NCBI GenBank assembly: GCA_945860385.1
Contig: CAMAQD010000016.1
Coordinates: forward strand, 27,617 to 91,616
From: Flavobacterium psychrophilum
Lineage (GTDB): Bacteria > Bacteroidota > Bacteroidia > Flavobacteriales > Flavobacteriaceae
DNA length: 64,000 bases
Direction of reading: 5' to 3'
Each line of letters starts with the position of its first letter. The stretch's first letter is position 1. Position numbers and translations under genes: made by a program. Below, in pieces: positions 16,509 to 25,056 of this stretch. Under the pieces are notes generated by a model. That model did not search any database and had not been told where the DNA came from. It saw only the letters and a list, made by a program, of their open reading frames with translations.

Positions 16509-16763
16509 TTATTGCTGAGGCTTATTATTGGCTTTATCGAAATTTTTAGACTTTTTTGGATATTTATTGTAATTAATGTCACTTGGGTTTTCGATAACTG
16601 ATTTTATAGTAATCCAATCGCCAAGCTTATGATTGGCCAGTGCCATTTTATAATCTAATAAATATTCACCACAAAAAAAATTGTTATTTTCGTCCTGTTC
16701 CATTATTCCAGTGTAAACTCCTTTTTGTAGCATTTTTTCTTCTGAAGACTTGGTCATAATCAA
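16509..16763 (-). CDS. Small hypothetical protein
   Basis: This is an ORF of 84 codons; the second Met (codon 3) is an equally good start. The sequence GVYTGIMEQDENNNFFCGEYLLDYKMALANHKLGDWITIKSV looks like a small folded beta-rich domain, and the tail is Lys/Asn rich. No family is recognised. It is monocistronic, facing away from the gene at 16850. Confidence 0.5.
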   Translation of the reverse strand: MIMTKSSEEKMLQKGVYTGIMEQDENNNFFCGEYLLDYKMALANHKLGDWITIKSVIENPSDINYNKYPKKSKNFDKANNKPQQ

Positions 16764-16813
16764 TAGGTTTTAATGAAATTTTAAAGTGCAAAGTTAATCA
16801 AATAATAGTTGTC

Positions 16814-16845
16814 TTGTGCTGTTTTCGACTTTCTGATTATCTTTG
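16814..16845 (+). promoter_or_regulatory. Promoter of the 16.85-18.1 kb gene run
   Basis: TATCTTTG (16838-16845) is an exact TANNTTTG box; a TTG at 16814-16816 lies 21 bases upstream. The ATG at 16850 is only four bases after the box, again suggesting a nearly leaderless transcript or a shifted start site. Confidence 0.55.
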
Positions 16846-16849
16846 CCCA

Positions 16850-17392
16850 ATGGAGCAACTTTTTCGTCCTAGTCCAAAATCATTTAAAAATACATTTTGT
16901 GTTTTTCAAGAAGTACTTTCCGAACATATCGAGGGAATGACGGTGCAGTACGATAGTAAATCAGGAAGTAAATATTTTTATACGAAAGAAGGAATGTATC
17001 GACTGTCGAATCATTGGGGAAGATTGGCCAACAGCAAATGGCGCTTGGAGCCAATGGAACCCGAAACCGATTCTAAAGTTAAAATAGGTTTTGCCGCTTG
17101 GAACGAATTTTATCCTGACAATGTCGAGGAAGAATTGTATTATTTAGAAGCTAATTTTACTAAGAATACAGTCAATTACCAACATAAATACAATCCGAAT
17201 TACGATAATAAAGCGATACTGCGAACGAGTTTTGAAACAACCAAAAAGATCAAGCAGATCAGAAATTTATTGACTTTAACCTCTTGGGCGAAGTATTTTG
17301 AGTACGATGATTTGGATGAATTAAGAAAGGAAATAATAGAACAATTAATTTACACCAATAAAACTTTGGAAGAAATAAAAAGAGAGCTATAA
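16850..17392 (+). CDS. Conserved hypothetical protein
   Basis: This is a 180-residue protein from ATG 16850; a longer frame from TTG 16814 would run through the promoter and is rejected. It has no signal or membrane segment. Trp-rich patches (NHWGRLANSKWRLEP, KIGFAAWNEFYPDN) and a Lys/Glu-rich helical C-terminus (KEIIEQLIYTNKTLEEIKREL) are visible. I recall similar uncharacterised proteins in Flavobacteria but no function. The stop codon overlaps the start of the next small gene (TAATG), so they are translationally coupled. Confidence 0.75.
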   Translation: MEQLFRPSPKSFKNTFCVFQEVLSEHIEGMTVQYDSKSGSKYFYTKEGMYRLSNHWGRLANSKWRLEPMEPETDSKVKIGFAAWNEFYPDNVEEELYYLEANFTKNTVNYQHKYNPNYDNKAILRTSFETTKKIKQIRNLLTLTSWAKYFEYDDLDELRKEIIEQLIYTNKTLEEIKREL

Positions 17393-17544
17393 TGGGAAGA
17401 AACAACGAAAGAAATATCAAGATCCACAACGATAAGTTGCACAAAGAGCAAGATAAAGCGAAAGCGGCCAAAGTCTTGCGCAAAGAAAAATTGAAGCTAA
17501 TCGTCAAAAAATTTAATGAAGACAAGACTTCAGAAAACAACTAA
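17392..17544 (+). CDS. 50-residue highly basic protein
   Basis: The ATG at 17392 shares its A with the TAA of the upstream gene. The product is 50 residues, mostly Lys, Glu, Asn and Arg (opening MGRNNERNIKIHNDKLHKEQ), and would be a single charged helix. The overlap with the neighbour and the two-base gap to the next gene support a real coupled ORF. Its function is unknown; nucleic-acid or ribosome contact is a guess from charge only. Confidence 0.6.
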   Translation: MGRNNERNIKIHNDKLHKEQDKAKAAKVLRKEKLKLIVKKFNEDKTSENN

Positions 17545-17546
17545 TC

Positions 17547-17771
17547 ATGCAAAAAAGTCAATTCGAAGAATTAAAAAATGGCGTTCAGGAAATTATTGAT
17601 TTAATGGCTGCCAAAGACAACATATCGGCCAACAATAAATTATTGGAAATCAGTGATAAATTAGATGACTTCTTAGATCATACGGACAAAGACGAAGATT
17701 TAATTGAAATTAGTAAATACCAAGTATTGATTAATCAACTATTTCAGAAAATTAATCCTGAAGGTGAATAA
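17547..17771 (+). CDS. Small acidic helical protein
   Basis: This 74-residue protein begins 2 bases after the upstream stop and overlaps the next gene by 8 bases. It is predicted to be all-helical (MAAKDNISANNKLLEISDKL, then DDFLDHTDKDEDLIEI) and acidic. No known motif is visible. The tight packing of four genes here indicates one operon from the promoter at 16838. Confidence 0.65.
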   Translation: MQKSQFEELKNGVQEIIDLMAAKDNISANNKLLEISDKLDDFLDHTDKDEDLIEISKYQVLINQLFQKINPEGE

Positions 17772-18147
17772 TTCAGCTTTTTGTTTTTGTGGCTCGGCAA
17801 TTCCTTTTCAGGATTGTTGCCAAAAATTTATTGATGGAATTCAAAAAGCCCCAACGGCATTGGCTTTGATGAAATCCAGATATGCTGCTTATGTCACGCA
17901 TCAAGCGGATTATTTGTTGAATACGACTCACAGTTCCCAGCGAAATTTCTATTCAAAAGCTGATATTTTGAATTGGGCTTCGGCTAATGAATGGCAAAAA
18001 CTAGAAATCATTTCCTTTACTGAAAATACGGTGGAGTTTAAAGCCTATTTTTTGGATGAAAACAAACAGAAGCAAATCCATCACGAATTTTCGAATTTCA
18101 AAAAAGAAAACGACAGTTGGTTTTATGTAGATGGAAAGTTTAAATAA
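17764..18147 (+). CDS. YchJ-like (UPF0225) protein with N-terminal SEC-C motif
   Basis: This is a 127-residue protein starting at GTG 17764. The N-terminus FCFCGSAIPFQDCC (about 6-19) is a SEC-C-type zinc motif (CxC...CC), followed by the YchJ domain: ALMKSRYAAYVTHQADYLLNT and the end DDSWFYVDG-like strand (seen as DSWFYVDGKF). YchJ proteins have an NTF2-like fold and unknown function. GTG as start is supported by the overlap with the previous gene and by the absence of an ATG before the zinc motif. Confidence 0.85.
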   Translation: MNNSAFCFCGSAIPFQDCCQKFIDGIQKAPTALALMKSRYAAYVTHQADYLLNTTHSSQRNFYSKADILNWASANEWQKLEIISFTENTVEFKAYFLDENKQKQIHHEFSNFKKENDSWFYVDGKFK

Positions 18148-18155
18148 GATAAATT

Positions 18156-18944
18156 ATGAAAAAGTGGATGCAATTATTGGTAATCGGTTCATTTATTATA
18201 AGTTGTAAAACTACTGCAACAATCCAAAAAGAAGGGGTAAAAACCAAGCCAACTCCGGAGTACATGCTGCAAATGGAAAATTTAGAACAAGGAATTTATT
18301 TTCGGGGAACCGGTAATGAACCCGAATGGAGTTTGAAAATATCCGATAAAACAATCGAATTTACTTCCCTGAAATCCGGTTTTGAATCCTTGAAAGGCGA
18401 CCACGTGGAACCCATTCGAGCATTGGATGCCAATGTAAAAATGTACCAAGTTGCCTCAGAATCCGGAACGATGAACATCCAAATTAGGCAACAGGAATGC
18501 GTCAACACTATGTCTGGCGAAAAATTTCCGTATTCGGTTCGAATTGAAATTACCCAAAACAACAATTCAACCAACTTCAGTGGTTGTGGCAAGTATAGTA
18601 CCGATTCGCGTTTGCACGACATTTGGGTTTTAGAAAAACTAAATGGTAAAACAGTGAACACAACCGATTTTATAAAAGAATTACCCAACCTCGAAATCAA
18701 TAGTTCCACCAATAATTTTATGGGATTTGCAGGTTGCAATAGAATGAATGGAACGCTTTTCTTCGAAAGAGGTTTACTTCGTTTTACCAATATCATCACC
18801 ACTCGAATGGGGTGTCCCGGAAATAATAAAGAAAGCGAATTTCTAAAAGCTTTGCAAAGTACAACTTCTTATAAAGTGGAAAACTTGAAATTAATACTGA
18901 CTAATCCGTCGGGCGAAAAGTTGGTTTTCAAAAAGGTAGATTAG
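18156..18944 (+). CDS. META-domain lipoprotein
   Basis: This is a 262-residue lipoprotein with signal MKKWMQLLVIGSFIISC (Cys17). Two domains follow: a COG3650-like beta domain (about 45-145, opening GIYFRGTGNEPEWSLKI) and a META/HslJ domain (about 150-260), seen as WVLEKLNGKTVN, MGFAGCNRMNGTLFFE and TTRMGCPGN. META proteins in other bacteria affect heat resistance or outer-membrane stability. It is 8 bases after the YchJ-like gene, so probably the last gene of that operon. Confidence 0.87.
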   Translation: MKKWMQLLVIGSFIISCKTTATIQKEGVKTKPTPEYMLQMENLEQGIYFRGTGNEPEWSLKISDKTIEFTSLKSGFESLKGDHVEPIRALDANVKMYQVASESGTMNIQIRQQECVNTMSGEKFPYSVRIEITQNNNSTNFSGCGKYSTDSRLHDIWVLEKLNGKTVNTTDFIKELPNLEINSSTNNFMGFAGCNRMNGTLFFERGLLRFTNIITTRMGCPGNNKESEFLKALQSTTSYKVENLKLILTNPSGEKLVFKKVD

Positions 18945-18953
18945 TTTTTTTTG

Positions 18954-19022
18954 ATGTATTGGAAATGTTGCGGACATTCTTTTTTGAACGGTTATGAAAA
19001 TCAAGAACACTGCAAATCTTAA
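18954..19022 (+). CDS. Possible 22-residue Cys/His micro-ORF
   Basis: An ATG 10 bases after the META gene opens a 22-codon frame with Cys5, Cys6, His8, His19 and Cys20 in YWKCCGHS and QEHCKS. The pattern could bind a metal, but an ORF this short arises by chance and no promoter is seen. It could also be debris of a longer gene. Confidence 0.15.
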   Translation: MYWKCCGHSFLNGYENQEHCKS

Positions 19023-19196
19023 TTTTCTTAATCCACTTAATGGTTTAAATGTTTTGTCTTTCATACAAATACCAGTAGAACCATTTTTTTAAAATTTCGT
19101 GTTTTTGCTAATGGTAGTATTCCTAAAAGTCTTTTAACTAAAAATTAATATATGTTTGGCTTCGGTTCTTTTTAAAATGGTGTAATTTTAAAAATT

Positions 19197-20315
19197 ATGA
19201 AGAACACCATTAAAAAAGGATTTTATTTCAAGACCTACGAAGCGCCATTTCAGTCTCCGTTTGATAAACTCTTTACGATTTTCAAGGAGTTAATCACGCA
19301 TACTTCGGGAGATTTTGATGAAGCAATCGACTGGCTTCGCGAATTGGACAAAGAATACAAACTAACCGATTCGGCGTATACCATCGATGATTTTATCGAA
19401 GATTTAAAGAAAAAAGGGTACATCCGGGAGGAACTCAAAGACGATGGAACTTCTGGAATTGGCATTACTTCCAAAACCGAAAGAGCCATTCGCCAGCAAG
19501 CGCTAGACAACATTTTTGGAAATCTAAAACGTTCCGGAAGCGGAAATCATAAAACAAAACATGCTGGAAGTGGCGACGAACATACGGGAGAATTTCGGGA
19601 ATTTCATTTTGGCGATGGATTGGAACGCATTTCTTTAACCGAAAGTTTACGCAATGCCCAAATCAATAATGGTGTTGCCGATTTTATGCTGACCGAAAAT
19701 GATTTGGTCGTCGAAGAAACCCAATACAAATCACAAATGAGCACGGTTTTGATGATTGATATCAGCCACAGTATGATTCTATATGGCGAAGACCGAATCA
19801 CACCTGCCAAAAAAGTCGCAATGGCTTTGGCCGAATTAATCACGACACGCTATCCAAAAGATACTTTGGACATTTTGGTTTTCGGAAATGATGCCTGGAC
19901 GATTGCCATTCGGGATTTACCGTATTTGAAAGTGGGACCATATCACACCAATACCGTGGCGGGTTTGCAATTGGCAATGGATTTACTCCGCAGAAAACGC
20001 AATACCAACAAGCAAATTTTTATGATTACCGACGGTAAACCGAGTTGCGTTCGCGAAAAAGACGGGACTTATTATATGAACAGTAACGGCCTCGACGAAT
20101 ATATTGTCGATAAATGCTACAACGAAGCCCAGCAAGCCCGAAAATTGCACATTCCCATAACGACTTTTATGATTGCCAAAGATCCGTATTTGCAGCAATT
20201 CGTGAATCGTTTTACCGAAGCCAATCAGGGAAAAGCGTTCTACACAGGTCTTAAAGGTTTGGGCGAAATGATTTTCGAGGATTATGAAACCAATCGTAAA
20301 AAAAGAATTAAATAG
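19197..20315 (+). CDS. VWA-domain protein partnered with a MoxR-like ATPase
   Basis: This is a 372-residue cytosolic protein. The C-terminal half is a von Willebrand A domain with the MIDAS motif DISHS (188-192), the Thr of HTNTVAG and the Asp of FMITDGKPS for metal binding. The N-terminal half is helical with a Gly/His-rich linker around 112-130. Such VWA proteins work with AAA+ ATPases as chelatase-like or chaperone machines that load cofactors or remodel proteins. Its partner ATPase starts 150 bases downstream. Substrate is unknown. Confidence 0.87.
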   Translation: MKNTIKKGFYFKTYEAPFQSPFDKLFTIFKELITHTSGDFDEAIDWLRELDKEYKLTDSAYTIDDFIEDLKKKGYIREELKDDGTSGIGITSKTERAIRQQALDNIFGNLKRSGSGNHKTKHAGSGDEHTGEFREFHFGDGLERISLTESLRNAQINNGVADFMLTENDLVVEETQYKSQMSTVLMIDISHSMILYGEDRITPAKKVAMALAELITTRYPKDTLDILVFGNDAWTIAIRDLPYLKVGPYHTNTVAGLQLAMDLLRRKRNTNKQIFMITDGKPSCVREKDGTYYMNSNGLDEYIVDKCYNEAQQARKLHIPITTFMIAKDPYLQQFVNRFTEANQGKAFYTGLKGLGEMIFEDYETNRKKRIK

Positions 20316-20320
20316 TTTTT

Positions 20321-20418
20321 GGGCGTTACCGCAAGGGTCGGGCTATCCGCTATATCTTTTGTTCCGTCCCGATTGCTATCGGGACTACACAAAAGGATGC
20401 CGCTGCTATCCCTAACGC
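20321..20418. repeat. 98-bp REP-like palindromic element, copy 1
   Basis: It begins GGGCGTTACC, ends ATCCCTAACGC, and has a central hairpin CCCGATTGCTATCGGG, with AAAAGGATGCC and GTCGGGCTATCCGC in the arms. A shorter relative in opposite orientation lies at 40200-40276 with the same ends (GCGTTAGGGAT and AGCCCGACC...AACGCC). It sits between two genes that should be co-transcribed. I remember this kind of element as very frequent between genes in Flavobacteria, but no name. Confidence 0.75.
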
Positions 20419-20465
20419 AAACCCCTGTAATCAATAACAATAACAATATCAATTTCAAAAAAAAA

Positions 20466-21929
20466 ATGAAAATAGAAAACATAAATACATTAGGCGAATT
20501 AAAAAAATCAGGATACGAAACTAAAAGTATTAAAGATGAATTGCGCCACAACTTGCGGGAGAAAATCAAGTCGGGACAACCCACATTCGAAGGCGTTCAT
20601 GGATTCGAAAACACCGTAATTCCAGAATTGGAACGCGCTATTTTATCGCGTCACAACATCAATTTGTTGGGACTTCGGGGTCAGGCCAAAACCCGATTGG
20701 CACGCAAAATGATCGAATTGCTAGACGAATACATTCCGTTTGTGACGGGTTCCGAAATTAATGACGATCCGTTAAATCCGATTTCTCGTTTTGCCAAAGA
20801 TCTAATTGAAGCAATGGGCGAGGAAACTCCCATATCTTGGTTACACCGCAGCGAACGTTTTTTCGAAAAACTAGCCACACCGGATGTTACCGTTGCCGAT
20901 TTAATAGGCGATATCGATCCGATAAAAGCAGCCAATTTAAAATTGTCGTATGCCGACGATCGAGTGATTCATTTTGGGATGATTCCAAGAGCCAATCGTA
21001 GTATTTTCGTCATCAACGAATTGCCCGATTTACAGGCTAGAATCCAGGTGGCCTTGTTTAACATTTTGCAGGAAGGCGACATTCAAATTCGCGGTTTTAA
21101 ACTCAGAATGCCACTCGATATGCAGTTCATTTTCACAGCCAATCCCGAAGATTATACGAATCGTGGTAGTATTGTAACGCCTTTAAAAGACCGAATTGGT
21201 TCTCAAATCCTGACGCATTACCCGGAAACTATCAAGATTGCCCGAACCATTACGGAACAAGAAGCCAAATTGGATGCAGCCCAGAGCGATTTGGTTTACG
21301 TGCCTTCGTTGGCCAGAGATTTATTGGAACAAATCAGTTTTGAAGCTCGTGAAAGCGAATTTATTGATAATAAAAGTGGTGTAAGTGCCAGACTGAGCAT
21401 AACGGCTTTCGAAAACTTATTGAGTACCGCCGAGCGTCGGGCCTTGAAATCAGGCGCAGATAAAACGAGTTTGCGATTGTCCGACTTCATGGGGATTATT
21501 CCTTCCATTACCGGAAAAGTGGAATTGGTTTACGAAGGAGAGCAGGAGGGAGCAGCCATCGTGGCACAGCATTTAATTGGTGATGCAATTCACACGTTCT
21601 TCCCGGCTTATTTCCCTAAAATTGAAAAACTCGAAAAGCAAGATCAAAAAACACCCTATTCTGACACATTAGAATGGTTTTTTGCCGAAAGTGGTTTCGA
21701 ATTATTGGACGATTGTTCGGACGAAGAATACAAAACTATTTTGGATGAAATAACTCCATTAGAAATTTTAGTAAAAAAATACCAACCACAACTGCAAAAA
21801 GAAGATAGCTATTTTATGAAGGAATTTATTCTTTGGGGACTAGTCGAATACAAAAAATTAAGCAAAGACCGCGTATCCGAAGGCTATCAGTTCAAGGATT
21901 TGTTTGGTAGTTACATCAGTAAATTATAA
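20466..21929 (+). CDS. MoxR/Mg-chelatase-like AAA+ ATPase
   Basis: This is a 487-residue AAA+ protein starting at ATG 20466; the frame upstream of it (from 20319) is only the translated repeat element. Walker A is GLRGQAKT (69-76), Walker B is the FVINE segment followed by LPDLQARIQVALFNIL, and the sensor/arginine-finger region includes FIFTANPEDYTNRGSIV and LKDRIGSQI. This is the ChlI/BchI-like organisation. The C-terminal 100 residues are family-specific. With the VWA protein upstream it should form a two-component ATPase; the target protein or metal cannot be read from the sequence. Confidence 0.9.
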   Translation: MKIENINTLGELKKSGYETKSIKDELRHNLREKIKSGQPTFEGVHGFENTVIPELERAILSRHNINLLGLRGQAKTRLARKMIELLDEYIPFVTGSEINDDPLNPISRFAKDLIEAMGEETPISWLHRSERFFEKLATPDVTVADLIGDIDPIKAANLKLSYADDRVIHFGMIPRANRSIFVINELPDLQARIQVALFNILQEGDIQIRGFKLRMPLDMQFIFTANPEDYTNRGSIVTPLKDRIGSQILTHYPETIKIARTITEQEAKLDAAQSDLVYVPSLARDLLEQISFEARESEFIDNKSGVSARLSITAFENLLSTAERRALKSGADKTSLRLSDFMGIIPSITGKVELVYEGEQEGAAIVAQHLIGDAIHTFFPAYFPKIEKLEKQDQKTPYSDTLEWFFAESGFELLDDCSDEEYKTILDEITPLEILVKKYQPQLQKEDSYFMKEFILWGLVEYKKLSKDRVSEGYQFKDLFGSYISKL

Positions 21930-22320
21930 AAGAAAACATAAATGCTGGTCAATTTTTGGATAATAAAAAGTAAACCAAGTACATTTTAAGTTTTATACTT
22001 TCAAAAAAAAAACAATTGTTTTCTGAGAATGATGGGCTCGGTTAAATAATAATTCAGACAGGTTAAATTAAAATCTGAAAGCAAAAGATAGAAATTTTTT
22101 GTTTTCAGATTTTTTTGTAAAAATTTACTTTTTTATTTGAGAATGGAACAAAAAATTTTATACATAAATGAATGAATATTTATCGTAAATAAATCATAAA
22201 ATACTTAATATCAGTATTTTGAAAAAAAATAGTTGTATCTTTATGTCAGATTATAATCGACTTATAGGTGAATTTGCATTCTTTTTTTTACGGATTAAAT
22301 CTAAAATAAACTTTGAAGAA
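21930..22320. other. 391-bp AT-rich gap without recognisable gene
   Basis: I see no credible ORF, RNA gene or repeat. A possible promoter for the following operon is TTTG (22218-22221) with TATCTTTA (22236-22243), but the 14-base spacing and the final A make it weak. An ORF extension from TTG 22219 overlaps these sites and is rejected. Confidence 0.5.
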
Positions 22321-22986
22321 ATGGAAACTATTGAAATCGATATTCCTTTTAACGAGTTTAGCTTGAAAGGAAATTTGACCATTCCTAAAGAGGCAAATTG
22401 CTTAGTGATTTTTTCACACGGTAGTGGCAGCAGTCGCTTTAGTAAAAGAAATAATTTTGTAGCCAGGATTTTGAATCTAAGTAATATTGCCACTTTACTG
22501 GTCGATTTGCTTACCGAGGCGGAAGACGAGATTTATGAAAATCGGTTTGATATTGACTTACTGACGCATAGACTTATTGCCATAACAAATTATACTTCAA
22601 AATTACCCAGCCTAAAAAATCTTCCTATAGGATATTTTGGAGCTAGCACCGGAGCGGCTTCAGCATTAAAAGCCGCTGCAAGATTAAGTCATAAAATTGA
22701 AGCTGTGGTCTCTCGTGGCGGTCGCCCTGATCTTGCATTGGCCGATTTGAAGTTAATTCAGGTTCCAACTTTATTAATTGTTGGTAGTTTGGATACTGTT
22801 GTCATAAATCTAAATGAACAAGCTTTTAAGTTTCTTAATGGTTATAAAAAACTTACTATTATTGATGGTGCAACCCATTTATTTGAAGAACCAGGTAAAT
22901 TGGAGGAAGTAGCCTACTTAGCATCTAAATGGTTCTTAGAACATATGGTCAACTCAAAAATGAAAACCCATGATTTACACAGATAG
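22321..22986 (+). CDS. Dienelactone-hydrolase-like alpha/beta hydrolase
   Basis: This is a 221-residue protein from ATG 22321 (METIEIDIPF). The core shows IFSHGSGSSR (HG oxyanion motif), nucleophile elbow GASTGAASAL (GxSxG), the acid region LLIVGSLDTVV and a late His in DGATHLFEEPG, so the triad is complete. It is the first gene of a three-gene operon with a phosphoribosyltransferase-fold protein (overlap 17 bases) and an erythromycin-esterase family protein. This trio recurs in diverse bacteria and is assumed to be stress-related. Confidence 0.85.
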   Translation: METIEIDIPFNEFSLKGNLTIPKEANCLVIFSHGSGSSRFSKRNNFVARILNLSNIATLLVDLLTEAEDEIYENRFDIDLLTHRLIAITNYTSKLPSLKNLPIGYFGASTGAASALKAAARLSHKIEAVVSRGGRPDLALADLKLIQVPTLLIVGSLDTVVINLNEQAFKFLNGYKKLTIIDGATHLFEEPGKLEEVAYLASKWFLEHMVNSKMKTHDLHR

Positions 22987-23623
22987 AAACGATGCCTCAT
23001 TAAAGCTAATTTCATTGTTAGAAAAATTTAAAAATAGCAAGTGTGTTATTCTTGCAGTTCCCAGAGGAGGAGTGCCAATAGGATATAATATTGCCCGAAA
23101 ATTTCATTTTCCAATGGATTTATTACTTGCAAAAAAAATAGGGCATCCATTAAATAAAGAGGTAGCCATAGGCGCTGTTAGTTTAGAAAATGAAATAGAA
23201 ATGGTTGATAATTATCCTTATATCAATATAGGGTATATTGAAAATGAAATACTGGAAATTAAGGAATCATTAAAGAAACGGTATGAAAAATTCGTTGGGG
23301 ACCGAACTCCTGTAGATATAAAAAACAAAATAGTTATCATTGTTGATGACGGAATTGCTACTGGCAATACACTTTTGGCTGCAATTAAAATGATACGAGA
23401 CAAATTGCCCAAAAAAATTGTAGTTGCTGTGCCTATTGCGCCAACAGATGCTGCCAAAAAAATTAGTAAAGAGGTTGATGAATTTATTTGTCCCATTATT
23501 ACCGATAATTTTATTGGTGTTGGAGGATATTATCTGAATTTTTCTCAGGTAAGTGATGAGGAAGTGGTCCAGTTAATGAATAAAATTAATAGTCCGGAAA
23601 ATATAACTATTAAATCCCAATGA
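22970..23623 (+). CDS. Phosphoribosyltransferase-domain protein
   Basis: This 217-residue protein has the type I PRTase fold. The PRPP-binding signature is IVDDGIATGNT (about 121-131), the early loop VPRGGVPIG (about 28-36) binds pyrophosphate, and the flexible loop lies around AIGAVSLENEIEM. The purine/pyrimidine hood is not clear, and stand-alone members in this kind of operon have no proven substrate. It overlaps the hydrolase gene by 17 bases and the next gene by 4 (ATGA), so all three are coupled. Confidence 0.88.
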   Translation: MIYTDRNDASLKLISLLEKFKNSKCVILAVPRGGVPIGYNIARKFHFPMDLLLAKKIGHPLNKEVAIGAVSLENEIEMVDNYPYINIGYIENEILEIKESLKKRYEKFVGDRTPVDIKNKIVIIVDDGIATGNTLLAAIKMIRDKLPKKIVVAVPIAPTDAAKKISKEVDEFICPIITDNFIGVGGYYLNFSQVSDEEVVQLMNKINSPENITIKSQ

Positions 23624-24963
23624 AAACTTTTTATATCAATAATGACCCCCATCAAAACAGTGAAATAATTGATTTAAGTAAGTTGATTCTCGAAAACTCT
23701 ATAGAGTTAAAAAATGAAAAGTCACTCGATGAATTGGTAGAACAAATAGGCGATGCCAAATACGTTTTACTTGGTGAAGCATCCCATGGAACACACGAAT
23801 ATTATGTGTTGCGAGCTCAAATCAGTAAATTATTAATTGAAAAAAAAGGCTTTTCTTTTATTGCTGTCGAAGGAGACTGGCCTGATTGCTATCGATTAAA
23901 TCGCTATATCAAAAACTACCCGGATTCAGGGAAGACTGCCGAAGAAGTACTTCATTCCTTTAATCGCTGGCCTACTTGGATGTGGGCAAATTGGGAAACT
24001 GTAGCTTTAGCCGAATGGCTTCGTGAATTTAATGAAAGACATACAAAAAACAACAAAATTGGTTTTTACGGACTAGATGTCTACAGTCTTTGGGAATCTT
24101 TTGAATCAATAATTGAGTATTTGGATAAAAAAGATCCCAAAACAAAGCAAGAGGCTATCCAAGCCTTTAAATGTTTTGAACCCTACAATCGCGGAGAAGG
24201 TCAGGAATATGCCAGAGCATCCCGAATGGTGCCCTCGCTTTGCGAAAATGAAGTGGTCGACTTATTATCAAAAATCAGGCTAAAAGCACCAGGTTATAAC
24301 ACAGATTCCGAGGCTGTAATGAGTGTTGAGCAAAATGCGCAGGTGATTGTGAATGCCGAAAGATATTATCGAGCCATGATAAAATCGGGTGCTGATTCCT
24401 GGAATATTCGGGACAGACATATGATTTACACCTTAGATAATTTGATGAAATTTCACGGACCAGAAGCCAAAGGAATTATTTGGGAACACAACACCCACAT
24501 AGGCGATGCACGAGCTACCGATATGGCTGCCGAGGGAATGATCAATGTAGGGCAAATACTTAACGAACAGCATAAAAAAGAAGGGGTGTATTCCGTTGGA
24601 TTGGGTTCTTATCAAGGTACAGTAATTGCAGCTCGGGAATGGGGAGATGTGATGCAGATTATGAAAGTTCCGGAAGCGGCAAAACACAGCTGGGAATACG
24701 AACTACACCGATTAAATGCCAAAGACAGAATTGTATTTATGAACCTAAATTTAAAAGATGCAATAGGAAATAAAAAATTGGGTCACCGTGCAATTGGAGT
24801 GGTTTTTCGTCCTAAATACGAGCAATTTGGTAATTATGTGCCAAGTGAAATGCCTTACCGCTACAATGCTTTTATCTATCTGGATGAAACTTCAGCCTTG
24901 CATCCGCTTCATTTAAAATCGGATGTTAGACAATTACCCGAAACCTATCCTTTTGGAGTTTAG
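23620..24963 (+). CDS. Erythromycin esterase family protein
   Basis: This is a 447-residue protein of the EreA/ChaN-like superfamily. The motif LLGEASHGTHEYY (about 51-63) carries the conserved Glu and His, IAVEGDWPDCYRLN follows, and WEHNTHIGDARATDM (about 288-302) is the second His region. These match succinoglycan-biosynthesis/erythromycin-esterase proteins. Most chromosomal members have not been shown to open macrolides, so I would not call it resistance. It is the last gene of the operon, coupled through ATGA. Confidence 0.88.
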   Translation: MKTFYINNDPHQNSEIIDLSKLILENSIELKNEKSLDELVEQIGDAKYVLLGEASHGTHEYYVLRAQISKLLIEKKGFSFIAVEGDWPDCYRLNRYIKNYPDSGKTAEEVLHSFNRWPTWMWANWETVALAEWLREFNERHTKNNKIGFYGLDVYSLWESFESIIEYLDKKDPKTKQEAIQAFKCFEPYNRGEGQEYARASRMVPSLCENEVVDLLSKIRLKAPGYNTDSEAVMSVEQNAQVIVNAERYYRAMIKSGADSWNIRDRHMIYTLDNLMKFHGPEAKGIIWEHNTHIGDARATDMAAEGMINVGQILNEQHKKEGVYSVGLGSYQGTVIAAREWGDVMQIMKVPEAAKHSWEYELHRLNAKDRIVFMNLNLKDAIGNKKLGHRAIGVVFRPKYEQFGNYVPSEMPYRYNAFIYLDETSALHPLHLKSDVRQLPETYPFGV

Positions 24964-24976
24964 CGATACAATAGCA

Positions 24977-25027
24977 TTAACCCGTTGGGTAAAATTAGTT
25001 TTTAATGATGGCACCCAATGGTTTAAA
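24977..25027. repeat. Dispersed repeat with AATTAGTTTTTAATGAT, copy 1
   Basis: TTAACCCGTTGGGTAAA is followed by the 17-mer AATTAGTTTTTAATGAT (24993-25009) and GGCACCCAATGG. The same 17-mer after CCGTTGGG occurs at 41484-41511. The ACCCGTTGGGT and GGCACCCAA parts can pair. It sits between a stop codon and the next gene. Confidence 0.55.
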
Positions 25028-25056
25028 TAGTACTTTTACGGGGAAAATAGAAAGCT

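Noticed and set aside
20319..20465. N-terminal extension of the AAA+ protein
   Set aside because: The extra 49 residues are the translation of the REP-like element and have no AAA+ character.
23620..24963. Macrolide resistance gene
   Set aside because: Family membership alone does not show erythromycin hydrolysis, and the operon context is not that of a resistance cassette.
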